In this document: in pieces, positions 25,007 to 37,878 of the stretch
How positions within the stretch are numbered: position 1 is the stretch's first letter
How the letters are laid out: the number at the start of each line of letters is the position of its first letter
Assembly: GCA_018266375.1 (NCBI GenBank)
Contig: JAFEAO010000005.1
Location: forward strand, 130,619 to 194,618
Source of the DNA: Bdellovibrionales bacterium
GTDB lineage: Bacteria; Bdellovibrionota; UBA1018; CAIMNF01
DNA length: 64,000 nucleotides
Direction of reading: 5' to 3'
Program-made: the position numbers and the translations under genes
The notes under the pieces: generated by a model
The model's input: the letters and a program-made list of their open reading frames with translations, nothing else
What the model was told of the DNA's origin: nothing
Database searches by the model: none

Positions 25007-25704
25007 GATGCGCCTCCTTGCGTAGCATAAATGTAAATCGGCATGAAAAAGAATCCGGCGGTAAGCAAGAGAGCGATGATCAAACCCATCGCGTAGATCG
25101 GTTTAGACCAGCGTGGGTTGATCGCGCCCAAAGACTGGAACGCGCTCCAAAATCCGTGACGGAAGTGGAAGCCGAGAAAGAACATCGAAGCGGAATAGAA
25201 AATCACCCACTTGATGTCCTGGAAGGTTTCGACGACGACACGATAGATGTCGTGAACCATCACGCCCTCCAGACTCGCGGTGTAACCGTCGGCTACGTTC
25301 GGGCCGAAACGCATTTGCTTCAAGTGTACGATCAAGAAAAGTAAAAGCACGAGACCGGTCACGATCATGTTCCGCGACGTCATCGTATTTTTTGTCGGCC
25401 CGCCCTTTGTTTCGGTGCTTGCGTATCCGATCGGACGCGCGTTCTTCGATGTCATCGTGACTTGAATCGCGGCGATGATGTGGATCACAAAGGTGAGAAG
25501 TAATCCCACTTCCGCGATGATCAAGCCCATTCCCAAACTATGAAGCCTGGCGGAGTAAGTGTTCATCGGTTCGCCATGACCTGCATATAAAGTCAGATTT
25601 CCAAGTAAATGGAGAATGATAAAGATGACAAGGGCGAGGCCGGACGCACCCATCAAATATTTCCGACCGAGGGACGACGAAAACAACTGCTTCAAAGAAA
25701 CCAT
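25003..25704 (-). CDS. sdhC: Succinate dehydrogenase cytochrome b subunit
   Basis: 233 residues with five hydrophobic helices (about 15-40, 60-85, 110-130, 155-180, 200-225), the single-subunit di-haem type that replaces separate SdhC and SdhD. Histidines placed in or at the ends of helices ([40 protein letters not shown]) are candidate haem ligands. It anchors SdhAB in the inner membrane and passes electrons to quinone. First gene of the operon. Its AGGAG ribosome site lies in the loop of a 6-base hairpin just before the start. Confidence 0.92.
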   Translation of the reverse strand: MVSLKQLFSSSLGRKYLMGASGLALVIFIILHLLGNLTLYAGHGEPMNTYSARLHSLGMGLIIAEVGLLLTFVIHIIAAIQVTMTSKNARPIGYASTETKGGPTKNTMTSRNMIVTGLVLLLFLIVHLKQMRFGPNVADGYTASLEGVMVHDIYRVVVETFQDIKWVIFYSASMFFLGFHFRHGFWSAFQSLGAINPRWSKPIYAMGLIIALLLTAGFFFMPIYIYATQGGAS

Positions 25705-25722
25705 GGATTACGCTCCTAATCC
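25705..25722 (-). promoter_or_regulatory. Hairpin presenting the sdhC ribosome site
   Basis: Directly before the sdhC start, GGATTA and TAATCC form a perfect 6-base stem whose 6-base loop GGAGCG contains the ribosome-binding core. It may modulate sdhC translation; the stem is short. Confidence 0.35.
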
Positions 25723-25771
25723 TAATATATTGAAACTGTAATAAAATTTTAGCTCAAAGTACCCCATTTCT

Positions 25772-25792
25772 CCATTGATTTCACATCAATGG
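25772..25792. promoter_or_regulatory. Dyad between sdhC and the LysR gene, probable operator
   Basis: CCATTGAT (25772-25779), a 5-base centre and ATCAATGG (25785-25792) form a perfect 21-bp dyad that fits the T-N11-A form of LysR-type binding sites. It lies 19 bases before the LysR gene start and 68 bases before sdhC, the usual place for a LysR protein that controls both itself and a divergent operon. Confidence 0.6.
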
Positions 25793-25810
25793 CCCATTAA
25801 GTTATTAGCC

Positions 25811-26722
25811 ATGCTAATCGATCAGATTAATCTTAATCAGCTACGCGTATTCGAGTCTGTTTTTCGCACGAAGAGCATGACGCATGCAGCAAGAGAACTG
25901 CATCTGACCCAATCGGGCGTAAGTCAGCACATTAAGGCTCTCGAAGACGTTCTCGAACTCAAACTTTTCGATCGAATCAAGCAAAAGCTCGTTCCGACCC
26001 CGTCCGCAAAAGAACTCTATAAGCATACTTCACGCAGTTTCGAAGAGATCGAGACGATTTTGAACCGCCTGAAGAAAACCGACAAAGAACTTACTGGCGT
26101 CGTATCGATCGGTCTTCCGATCGAGTTCGGAAACAACATCGTGATCCCGCTTCTGTCTGAATTTCAAAAGAAGAACCCCAAAGTCCAGTTCCGCATTCGT
26201 CAGGGGTTTCCATTCGAAATGAACCACTTGCTCTTGGGAGGCGAGCTTGACTTCGCGTTTGTCGACTCGTTTGCGATGGACAAGGGAGTGACCACTCAAC
26301 CGGTCTACGACGAGGTCTTAGAACTTTGCGTTTCTAAAAAATTAGGCGTATCAGCAAAAGGCGTGACCGATCCGGAGTTTTACCAAGGTCTCACCTACGT
26401 CGACTACCAGGAAGAGCAATCAGTCCTGAGCATGTGGATGAAACACCACGCCGGCATGAAAGCCGTCGACCTCGATGTGCGCCTGTATGTGATGGACGCG
26501 CAAGCGATCTCAAAAATGATTTTAAGCGGCGCGGGCGCGGGCGTTCTCCCGGGCCACTTGGCGGATAAACTCGTCGCCGCAGGCGAAGAGCTCCAGATCA
26601 TGAAGGGCTCGGGCAAACCGCTCCACAACACGATCAGTATCGCTTACCTCGAAGAGAAGACGCTCACTCCGGCTGCGAAGTCGACTTTTGATTTCTTGAA
26701 ATCGAATATTTTGAAGAAGTAG
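25811..26722 (+). CDS. LysR-family transcriptional regulator
   Basis: 303 residues from ATG 25811. The N-terminal winged helix-turn-helix is clear (NLNQLRVFESVFRTKSMTHA, then LTQSGVSQHIKALEDVL, then KLFDR), followed by a linker helix and a two-lobed periplasmic-binding-like effector domain (about 90-300; VVSIGLPIEFGNNI, GGELDFAFVDS, SGAGAGVLPGHLA). It is divergent from sdhCAB with a dyad between them, so regulation of succinate dehydrogenase in response to a metabolite is likely but inferred. Confidence 0.9.
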   Translation: MLIDQINLNQLRVFESVFRTKSMTHAARELHLTQSGVSQHIKALEDVLELKLFDRIKQKLVPTPSAKELYKHTSRSFEEIETILNRLKKTDKELTGVVSIGLPIEFGNNIVIPLLSEFQKKNPKVQFRIRQGFPFEMNHLLLGGELDFAFVDSFAMDKGVTTQPVYDEVLELCVSKKLGVSAKGVTDPEFYQGLTYVDYQEEQSVLSMWMKHHAGMKAVDLDVRLYVMDAQAISKMILSGAGAGVLPGHLADKLVAAGEELQIMKGSGKPLHNTISIAYLEEKTLTPAAKSTFDFLKSNILKK

Positions 26723-26839
26723 CCTCGATCGCGATTCAAATACAATTTATTTCGTTTAAATTGCATGTCCGTGTAATTTTCAAAAAATTATTACATTTAT
26801 TTTAGATAAATATAATGGTAGCTTGGCGATGAGGATTTC

Positions 26840-27499
26840 ATGGAAAATAAATTTTTTGTAGCTGCAACCTTCCTTATCTCTATTTCTATTCACCCATTCG
26901 CAAATGCCCAGAACAAGTACCCTCCTGTTGACCCAGGCATCGTCGCTAATTTTAATCTAGCCGCTTGCCAAGGATTTACCAAAACCATGGATAACACACT
27001 CCCAAATGCGCAACAGCATATTCAGGCTGCTGAGCAAATCTTGATACAAATGGGCGCCATGGAAAAGCACTACCAAACCATGAACTCACTGGACATGTCC
27101 TTGGGAGGTTCGGGGTATTTCAATCAAGCGATTTCAAACATTCTCACTCGAGCAAATCAATATTCAAAAATTGGAGCGGAACAGTCTACCCAAGTCCACT
27201 ATCACATCAATACTGCTCGCGCGCTTGTGCAAGGCTACATCGACCTCCATGCCACAATTGAAACGATTTGCTCGAAGCTGATTAAATTGGAATCGCTCTC
27301 CGACTCTTCGCTTTTAAGCAAAGCATTGACCAGTAAAGACCTCGAGCGTTGCGAGATAAACCTCGGTAAATCATCAAGCTGCGCATACATCGTGACCGTC
27401 AATGGCATTGGGTTTCCGGATAATAAGGGCTGCCATGCCAACAAAAGTGATGCGATCAAAACCCTGAGAGACGCGCTTCAAGACCGCCAGTGCTTTTAG
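26840..27499 (+). CDS. Secreted protein of unknown function
   Basis: 219 residues, with GAGGA eight bases before the start. Residues 1-23 are a signal peptide (FLISISIHPFANA). The mature part is mainly helical (LPNAQQHIQAAEQILIQMG and HINTARALVQGYIDLHATIE), with six cysteines, four of them clustered in the last 50 residues (ERCEINLGKSSSCAYI, KGCHANKS and a terminal CF), suggesting a disulfide-bonded C-terminal knot. No family is recognised. The 117-base upstream region is very AT-rich and should hold its promoter. Confidence 0.65.
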   Translation: MENKFFVAATFLISISIHPFANAQNKYPPVDPGIVANFNLAACQGFTKTMDNTLPNAQQHIQAAEQILIQMGAMEKHYQTMNSLDMSLGGSGYFNQAISNILTRANQYSKIGAEQSTQVHYHINTARALVQGYIDLHATIETICSKLIKLESLSDSSLLSKALTSKDLERCEINLGKSSSCAYIVTVNGIGFPDNKGCHANKSDAIKTLRDALQDRQCF

Positions 27500-27596
27500 A
27501 GCCGTTACTTTTTTCGTTAGAATCGCGCCGCTTCGAACATGCAATTTGGATTATTTTCACCCACCAAGGTCAAAAGCCCATTGGGGACTGTCAACT

Positions 27597-28829
27597 TTAT
27601 GACTCGAATTCAAATTCCGCCAAGCGGGTCATTCCCGCTTTATATCCGGCCTTAACTACATCGGCGAGCTTCTTCGGACTCAAACTAAAATGCTCGGCCA
27701 GGAATGTTTTCGTGTCCGACGGATCCGGATGGATCGGGATGATGTCGATGTCCTGTTTCTGATGCAATTCCTTTTCAAGGATTTGCATGATGCTATCCAC
27801 GTGACCTTGGTCGACCCCTGCTTCTTTGCAGTAACGGAACACTTCATTCATCGCCGTCTTCTTGGAACGATAAGACTCGTAAGTGGAATTGATTTTTTGC
27901 TCGATCAGGATGTAAATCCCTTGGATCACGATCGCGGGCAGACCCAGCGTCGTGAGCGAGCCGATTTCTTTTTTGTAACGATACGGCTGGTGACTGTAAC
28001 TCGTGAGCACCAGATCGGCGCCCGAGTCCACCGCGACGTGAGTGGAGAGCGTCTCACGGATCTCGCCGTCCATAAAATAATGGGCTTCGCCTTCGATGTT
28101 CGGAATCGCGTATGGCGCGAAAATCACCGGCAGAGACGCGCTCGCCGCGATCGCGTCCGAAATCTTTATGTGCGTCCAATACTCGCACCTCGGATCGTGA
28201 GGCGGCGGCGGATACGCCGTTTTCCCGAACACGACCTTGCGTGAGTTGTTGAGTTGCGTCCCTACAATAAAAAGCTCGGGACGATAATCCTCGAAACGGT
28301 TCGACGGCATCACTTCTTCGCGAATAAACTGCTCGAGGCCCGCGGTCGAAAAAATTCCAGTCATACGGAGCCACTTGAGCTGCAGGAGCGACGGAAACTT
28401 CCCGTCCATGAGCGCGCCCATCACGTTCTTGATCATAAGGAAGTTCGAAGCCTGTTCCTTCGCGATTTCCGGACGGATCCGGAACATGCTTTTGTACCCG
28501 AGTTGCGGCAGCGGGCGCGGATGAAACCGGGCATCATCCAGCGGTTTTTGATTCAAAAACGACGCCGAAATATTCTCAAGGCTGTAGCCCGCGGCCAAAA
28601 CCGATGCGATAAAGGAGCCGCCGCTCGTGCCGACGTAGGTTTGAATCGTGCGTGCGCTCGGCGTCGAAATGTTCTGATCGTTCTGAAGCCCGTGGTAAAA
28701 CTCAAAACCGTTCTCCTTCAGTGCGTAGGCCACGCCGATATGGAATGCGGCCGCTTTTGTTCCCCCGCCGGAGAGCACGAGCGCGATCTTCTTCTTTTTT
28801 GGAATACGCTTTCTAGGCGCTACGACCAT
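27597..28829 (-). CDS. Patatin-like phospholipase
   Basis: 410 residues, no signal peptide. All patatin elements are present: the oxyanion loop LVLSGGGTKAAAFHIGVAYAL, the nucleophile elbow YVGTSGGSF (Ser69), and the catalytic Asp in HYFMDGEIRETL. Patatins are Ser-Asp dyad lipid acyl hydrolases. The C-terminal quarter (about 310-410) is charged and helical and lies outside the core. Related proteins occur as bacterial toxins or as membrane-lipid remodelling enzymes; nothing here decides between them. Divergent from the gene at 28868. Confidence 0.88.
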   Translation of the reverse strand: MVVAPRKRIPKKKKIALVLSGGGTKAAAFHIGVAYALKENGFEFYHGLQNDQNISTPSARTIQTYVGTSGGSFIASVLAAGYSLENISASFLNQKPLDDARFHPRPLPQLGYKSMFRIRPEIAKEQASNFLMIKNVMGALMDGKFPSLLQLKWLRMTGIFSTAGLEQFIREEVMPSNRFEDYRPELFIVGTQLNNSRKVVFGKTAYPPPPHDPRCEYWTHIKISDAIAASASLPVIFAPYAIPNIEGEAHYFMDGEIRETLSTHVAVDSGADLVLTSYSHQPYRYKKEIGSLTTLGLPAIVIQGIYILIEQKINSTYESYRSKKTAMNEVFRYCKEAGVDQGHVDSIMQILEKELHQKQDIDIIPIHPDPSDTKTFLAEHFSLSPKKLADVVKAGYKAGMTRLAEFEFES

Positions 28830-28867
28830 GAGTTTTAGCTTCCTTAGTCAAGAATACTTGATACGAT

Positions 28868-29196
28868 ATGAAAATGGCAATGGATATGGATAGCGGGGAC
28901 TGGATTCCGCTAGTCGAGTTTTCGGTTCAGAAGGGCATCAGCCTTTCGACCCTTCGTCGATACATCAAAGCCAATAAGATTCCATGGAAGCTCGTCGACG
29001 GCCGTTACCTCGTGATGGACGACGGCACTTTCAGTGCGCCCCGCAATCACGACCCAAAAGGAGTCGCTCTGATCGTCTCCCACGATCATCTTGCCACAAA
29101 CGTCGAGGAGCGCATTCAAAATCTGGAGTCGGCGCTTAGCGCGGCCAACGAAGAGATCGCCGAACTCAAAACCCTTGTCGCATTCTATGAGGAAAA

Positions 29197-29221
<25 letters not shown>
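28868..29221 (+). CDS. Small MerR-like helix-turn-helix protein with coiled coil
   Basis: 117 residues. Residues 10-50 resemble an excisionase/MerR-type winged helix (WIPLVEFSVQKGISLSTLRR, KIPWKLVDGRYLV), and residues 77-110 are a heptad coiled coil (NVEERIQNLESALSAANEEI) that should dimerise it. It probably binds DNA. Its last 25 bases overlap the start of the next gene in another frame, so the two are translationally linked and the pair may form one unit. Confidence 0.7.
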
Positions 29222-33361
<4,140 letters not shown>

Positions 33362-33561
33362 CGTCAGAACCCCTTTACCAGCTGTGAATCGCTGATAACT
33401 TCAGATCGGAGTTCTGACGAACGGGCTTAAATCTTTTCTGACCGAGGAAAATTATTCCTACTCGTCGAGAGCGAGAAGTAACGCTGAATTTAGACGGATT
33501 TTTGTGAATTTTTTTGACGAGCTCATTGCGTCATCTGACGAATGCGCCACATTGACACCGA

Positions 33562-33580
33562 AAGCGTCAGGAGGACGCTT
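33562..33580. other. Small hairpin at the 3' end of the 33579-34001 gene
   Basis: AAGCGTC and GACGCTT pair perfectly over 7 bases around a 5-base loop, overlapping the last bases of the minus-strand gene. The rest of the 33362-33578 gap holds no convincing gene; a second short palindrome (CGTCATCTGACG) lies near 33530. Confidence 0.3.
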
Positions 33581-34001
33581 ACGATTTTTCTTTCTCGCGC
33601 ATCTTGCGCTGCCAAAGGTCGCGGAAGGTATTGTACTGCATGACGAACTGACTAACTTTGAATTTGTTTGTCGGCGTCGTGACCACAGCACGCTGTAATT
33701 CCGCCATTCTTGACTCAAGGAGTCTCACCTTTTCGATCGGAGGACGTTTTTCAATTCCGTTGAAATAGTGATTATAGAGTTGATGGGTCTGATCCATCAA
33801 CGCTTTGATGTCGCCGAGTTTGATATCCAGAGTCTGACTATCGACGGTCCCAGTTTGGGAGAAGAGTTTACCTTTGTCTTCCGGTCTCCCTTTGGTCGGC
33901 GTGGCTGCGGATTTTAGGGCCTTTCGCGCGGGCGAAAGGACTTCTTCTTCGTCCTCGTCGTCATCAAATATTGATTTGCGTTTTTCGCCGTCTCTTGCCA
34001 T
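33579..34001 (-). CDS. Conserved-looking cytoplasmic protein of unknown function
   Basis: 140 residues from ATG 34001 (MARDGEKRKS); an in-frame ATG further upstream would overlap radA and is less likely. The first 60 residues are charged and probably disordered, with an acidic patch of nine D/E residues around 12-20. The rest is helical (IKALMDQTHQLYNHYFNG, VRLLESRMAELQRAV, NTFRDLWQRKMREKEK) and may form a coiled coil or helical hairpin. Not recognised. Divergent from radA, with only 18 bases between the starts. Confidence 0.65.
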   Translation of the reverse strand: MARDGEKRKSIFDDDEDEEEVLSPARKALKSAATPTKGRPEDKGKLFSQTGTVDSQTLDIKLGDIKALMDQTHQLYNHYFNGIEKRPPIEKVRLLESRMAELQRAVVTTPTNKFKVSQFVMQYNTFRDLWQRKMREKEKS

Positions 34002-34019
34002 TCCTATAGCCAGCTTATC

Positions 34020-35399
34020 ATGAAGACCAAAACCCAGTACACCTGTCAAAATTGTGGAAACATGAGCCCGAAATGGCTCGGCAAATGCCCCGAATGCGGC
34101 TCCTGGAATTCATTCGTCGAAGAAAAAGTGACAAACAACAAGGACTCCTCGATCGCGGCCGTTCGCGAGAGTTTCCAGGAGACATTGCCGGGTTCCGGGA
34201 TCGTCAAACTGAACGACGAGTCAAGAGGCAAAGGAGTGCGCGCTCGCATTCCAACCGGCTCGTCGGAACTTGACCGCGTTCTTGGCGGCGGCATGATTCG
34301 CGACGGGTTTGTCCTGATTGGCGGCGACCCCGGCATCGGCAAAAGCACCCTCCTGCTTCAAGTCACCCAAGCGTCTGAGCTCACCAAAGTTTTATACGTC
34401 AGCGGCGAGGAAAGCATCGGGCAAATCCAGGGCCGCGCGAATCGATTGAAGATTAAGAACCAAGATCGCATTTATCTTGCTGCCGAGACTCAGCTTGAAA
34501 AAGTTTTGGGCCTGGTCAAGGAACTGAAACCCGATCTCTTGATCATGGATTCGCTTCAGACTTTCTCGACGGGATTTGTGGAATCTGCCCCGGGCACCGT
34601 GAGTCAGGTTCGCGAAGTGACCTCGCGTTTGATGAATCTCGCAAAGTCAGCAGGCCTGGCCGTGTGGCTCGTCGGCCACGTCACCAAAGACGGCGCGATC
34701 GCGGGGCCAAAGATTGTCGAGCACTTGGTCGATACCGTTTTATATTTTGAGGGTGACTCCGGTCAAACCATGCGATTACTCCGCACCGTGAAGAACCGTT
34801 TCGGAAACACGAATGAACTCGGAGTTTTTGAAATGACGTCCGACGGTTTAGTCGACGTCGCTAATCCTTCCGCGCTTTTTTTGAGCGAGCGGGCAGAACC
34901 CGCGATGGGTACCGCAATCGTCGCGACCATCGAAGGTTCACGCCCACTACTCGTCGAACTCCAAGCGCTTTGTGTTCCCTCGCCCTACGGAACCCCTCGG
35001 CGTACCTCAGTCGGCATGGACTCGCAAAAGGTTGCGCTCCTCACCGCAGTCCTCGAAAAGCATGTCGGCACGAGCGTCATGAACCAAGATTTGTTTTTTA
35101 ACGTTGCAGGCGGTTTGCGCCTCTCCGAGCCGGCGTGCGATCTCGCGTCGATGGCGGCGATCCTATCCGCGATTCTCGAACGACCGATTCCAAGTTCCAC
35201 CGTGTTCTTGGGCGAGGTCGGATTGACCGGCGAAGTCCGAAAAGTCCCTCAAATCGAAAGCCGTGTCGATGAAGCCAAGAAGCTCGGATTCAAAGTCGCG
35301 GTCGTGCCTCACTCTCAAATGGAACGGGCGACCAAAACCAAAGGTATCCAACTCATTCCAATCCATCATGTATCGGAGCTCAAAAAAGCACTGTCTTAA
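34020..35399 (+). CDS. radA: DNA repair protein RadA
   Basis: 459 residues. RadA is a RecA-like ATPase that drives branch migration during recombinational repair. The four-cysteine zinc finger is at Cys9, 12, 23 and 26 (CQNCGNMSPKWLGKCPEC). Walker A is GGDPGIGKST (Lys108), Walker B LLIMDSLQ, and the RadA-specific KNRFG motif is at 258-262. The C-terminal Lon-protease-like domain (about 300-455) contains FFNVAGGLRLSEPACDLA and FLGEVGLTGEVRKV. Complete and of normal length. Confidence 0.97.
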   Translation: MKTKTQYTCQNCGNMSPKWLGKCPECGSWNSFVEEKVTNNKDSSIAAVRESFQETLPGSGIVKLNDESRGKGVRARIPTGSSELDRVLGGGMIRDGFVLIGGDPGIGKSTLLLQVTQASELTKVLYVSGEESIGQIQGRANRLKIKNQDRIYLAAETQLEKVLGLVKELKPDLLIMDSLQTFSTGFVESAPGTVSQVREVTSRLMNLAKSAGLAVWLVGHVTKDGAIAGPKIVEHLVDTVLYFEGDSGQTMRLLRTVKNRFGNTNELGVFEMTSDGLVDVANPSALFLSERAEPAMGTAIVATIEGSRPLLVELQALCVPSPYGTPRRTSVGMDSQKVALLTAVLEKHVGTSVMNQDLFFNVAGGLRLSEPACDLASMAAILSAILERPIPSSTVFLGEVGLTGEVRKVPQIESRVDEAKKLGFKVAVVPHSQMERATKTKGIQLIPIHHVSELKKALS

Positions 35400-35457
35400 C
35401 CCGAAGAGAGATCATAAGAATTCAAAACCTTGAACGTCACTCGTAATAAAGACGCCG

Positions 35458-36936
35458 CTATTGAGCGCGTTTGACTGCTTTTTGCCAGGCTACTAAGCGA
35501 TGAGAGCGATCTTCGAGACCCGTTTCAGGAGCGAACTCGCGTTCTAGCTCCCATGCTTTTTCGATCTCGGAGAGTGAGGTCCAAATTCCAGCTCCCAGCC
35601 CTGCCGCGAAGACCGCGCCAAGCGACGTAGTCTCGGTAAACGCCGGACGTTTCAATTTGCGTCCAAGTAGGTCCGACTGAATTTGCATCAAGAGATTGTT
35701 TTTGCACGCACCGCCATCGACGTTCAGTGATGAGATCTCGCGACCCACGTCCTTCTCCATCGCTTGCAGGATATCGACGTTTTGGAACGCGATTCCCTCA
35801 AGCGCCGCTCGCGCAATATGCGCTTTGGTCGTCCCGCGGGTCATGCCACACAAGATCGCACGAGCATTGGGATCCCAGTAAGGGGCTCCAAGACCGGTAA
35901 AAGCCGGCACCAAGAATACTCCGTCGGTGCTCGGAACGCTCTGAGCAAGCGCCTCGACTTCAGGCGCGTCTTTAATAATCCGCAAGCCATCTCGTAGCCA
36001 CTGGATTGTCGCACCCGCCATGAAGGCACTACCCTCGAGCGCGTACGTCGTTTTGCCGTTGAACTCGGTCCATGCAATCGTTGTGAGCAAACGATGCTTG
36101 CTCTGACGAATGGTCGACCCGGTATTCATGAGGAGGAACGCGCCCGTTCCGTAAGTACACTTCGCCTGTCCCTCATGGATACACGCTTGACCGAGGAGTG
36201 CCGACTGCTGATCGCCGACGATTCCAGTGATTGGAATTCCATCCGGGAGTTTTTTCATCCCTTTGGTCACGCCAAATTTCGAAAACGACGGCTGGACCTT
36301 CGGCATCGATCCGCGAGTGACCCCAAAGAGTTTTAGATTTTCTTCGCTCCAATCGGTGGCTTCAAGGTTCAGGAGCATCGTTCGCGAAGCGTTCGAAGGC
36401 TCGGTCGCATGAGTGATTCCACCGCTCAATCGTGCAAGCAAAAACGAGTCGATCGTTCCAACAGCAAGCGTCGCGGTTTTCATCGCATTTGCCACTTTTG
36501 GACTATTTTTGAGCATCCATTCTATCTTGGTCGACGAGAAGTACGGATCGAGGAGCAAACCCGTGGTCTTTTGAATCTTTTCCTCTAATCCTGCGTTCCT
36601 TAATTCCTTACAACGATCTGCTGTTCGACGATCTTGCCAGACGATCGCGCGCGCGAGTGCGACGTTGGTGGACCGTTCCCAAAAACAAACGGTCTCGCGC
36701 TGATTGGTGATCCCAATCGCGGCGATTTGCTTTGGGTCCACTCTCGCGACGATCGCGGCGATTCCGGTTTCGACACTTGCCCAAATTTGATCGAGATCGT
36801 GCTCGACCCAACCCGGTTGCGGAAAATGCTGCTCAAACGGCGTCGACTTCTCCGCCACGAGGTTCAGCTTCGTGTCCATGAGCAATACTTTGGTTCCGGT
36901 CGTACCTTGATCGATCGCGAGAATGTACTGATTCAT
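35458..36936 (-). CDS. glpK: Glycerol kinase
   Basis: 492 residues from ATG 36936. The enzyme phosphorylates glycerol to glycerol 3-phosphate with ATP. FGGY-family features are complete: YILAIDQGTTGTKVLL (phosphate 1), WVEHDLDQIW, GITNQRETVCFWE with AIVWQDRRTAD for glycerol, GIVGDQQSALLGQ, CTYGTGAFLLMNTG (phosphate 2 and adenosine), and LNVDGGACKNNLLMQIQSDLLG near the end. The ribosome site is weak, and an in-frame GTG six codons upstream is possible. No glpF or glpD is nearby. Confidence 0.95.
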   Translation of the reverse strand: MNQYILAIDQGTTGTKVLLMDTKLNLVAEKSTPFEQHFPQPGWVEHDLDQIWASVETGIAAIVARVDPKQIAAIGITNQRETVCFWERSTNVALARAIVWQDRRTADRCKELRNAGLEEKIQKTTGLLLDPYFSSTKIEWMLKNSPKVANAMKTATLAVGTIDSFLLARLSGGITHATEPSNASRTMLLNLEATDWSEENLKLFGVTRGSMPKVQPSFSKFGVTKGMKKLPDGIPITGIVGDQQSALLGQACIHEGQAKCTYGTGAFLLMNTGSTIRQSKHRLLTTIAWTEFNGKTTYALEGSAFMAGATIQWLRDGLRIIKDAPEVEALAQSVPSTDGVFLVPAFTGLGAPYWDPNARAILCGMTRGTTKAHIARAALEGIAFQNVDILQAMEKDVGREISSLNVDGGACKNNLLMQIQSDLLGRKLKRPAFTETTSLGAVFAAGLGAGIWTSLSEIEKAWELEREFAPETGLEDRSHRLVAWQKAVKRAQ

Positions 36937-36963
36937 AAAATGAAGTCTAACCACCGGAGTGGC

Positions 36964-37863
36964 TTAGAACAACTTTGAATCGAGAAAGTGCCATGCCGCT
37001 TGTGCCGCTAAGCGTGAGGTGTAATTTTGAAAATCAAGCGACGGTGAGAGTTCGAAAATTCCAAGCGACGTCACTTTTTTGTCGCTCCCCGCGATCTCCA
37101 TTATTTGCAAAAGCTCCCCGCCGGTAAATCCCTCGGCCTGAGGCGCTGAAACTCCCGGTGCAAAAGCGTAACTCAAAGCATCGAGGTCCACGGAAATCAA
37201 AACTTCGTCGCATCGAGTAGTGAGGCTTTTTAGGATTGCTTTAAACGCGCGTATAGCCTTTCCATCCCGCAATACCGTGAAGGGCACGGTCTTCACCTTG
37301 TATTTTTTGGCTACTCTCCAAAGCTCTTCGGCGTTGCAGTGACTTTGAATTCCAAACTCGACGAAACTCGCGCCATCCAAAATTTTTTCTTCGAGCAAGC
37401 GGCGAAACGGGGATCCACTCGTCATCACGGGCCGGTAATCGCGCAAATCAAAATGAGCATCGATGTTAATACAGCTGATTTTTGGCTTCTTTTTTGAACT
37501 TTTATTGCATGCCTGTTGCCAGCCTTTGAACCAAGAGTACGAATAATCGTTGCCGCCGCCGACGGCGACCAATACATCCTTCGGGTTCGCTCGATGAAGA
37601 TCCGCCACTGTCCGAGCCGCGGATTCATGATTGGACTCGATCTCATCGCTCATCTCGACGAAGCTGATTTCGCGTAAACGCTCTCGAACCGGATTACGAC
37701 CGTTCAGCTTTTGAAAGGCCTCCAGAAAAGACCGTGGACCCTCGCGAGCGCCCAAACGTCCGTTGACGTTTTTGACGCCCAAGTCGTCCGGGAACCCTAC
37801 GAAATTAAAGCCGGGTTTGGCTAAAACCTGATTTTGGTGCTTTGTCCCGCGACGCTTTTCCAT
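36964..37863 (-). CDS. Arginase/formiminoglutamase-fold protein with altered metal site
   Basis: 299 residues from ATG 37863; the upstream open frame has no family similarity. Motifs of the ureohydrolase fold are present: IDAHFDL (Asp135, His137, Asp139) and SVDLDALSYAFAPGVSAPQAEGFT (Asp226, Asp228). The first metal ligand, normally His in GGGH, is replaced by Asn105 in VAVGGGNDYSY. This suggests a one-metal or non-hydrolytic relative, as in some formiminoglutamase-like proteins. The natural substrate is unknown; the glpK gene downstream gives no hint. The start is only 15 bases from the divergent GYF gene. Confidence 0.8.
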   Translation of the reverse strand: MEKRRGTKHQNQVLAKPGFNFVGFPDDLGVKNVNGRLGAREGPRSFLEAFQKLNGRNPVRERLREISFVEMSDEIESNHESAARTVADLHRANPKDVLVAVGGGNDYSYSWFKGWQQACNKSSKKKPKISCINIDAHFDLRDYRPVMTSGSPFRRLLEEKILDGASFVEFGIQSHCNAEELWRVAKKYKVKTVPFTVLRDGKAIRAFKAILKSLTTRCDEVLISVDLDALSYAFAPGVSAPQAEGFTGGELLQIMEIAGSDKKVTSLGIFELSPSLDFQNYTSRLAAQAAWHFLDSKLF

Positions 37864-37878
37864 TAAAATCACAATAAC

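Noticed and set aside
26030..26299. Minus-strand frame within the LysR gene
   Set aside because: Antisense shadow without features.
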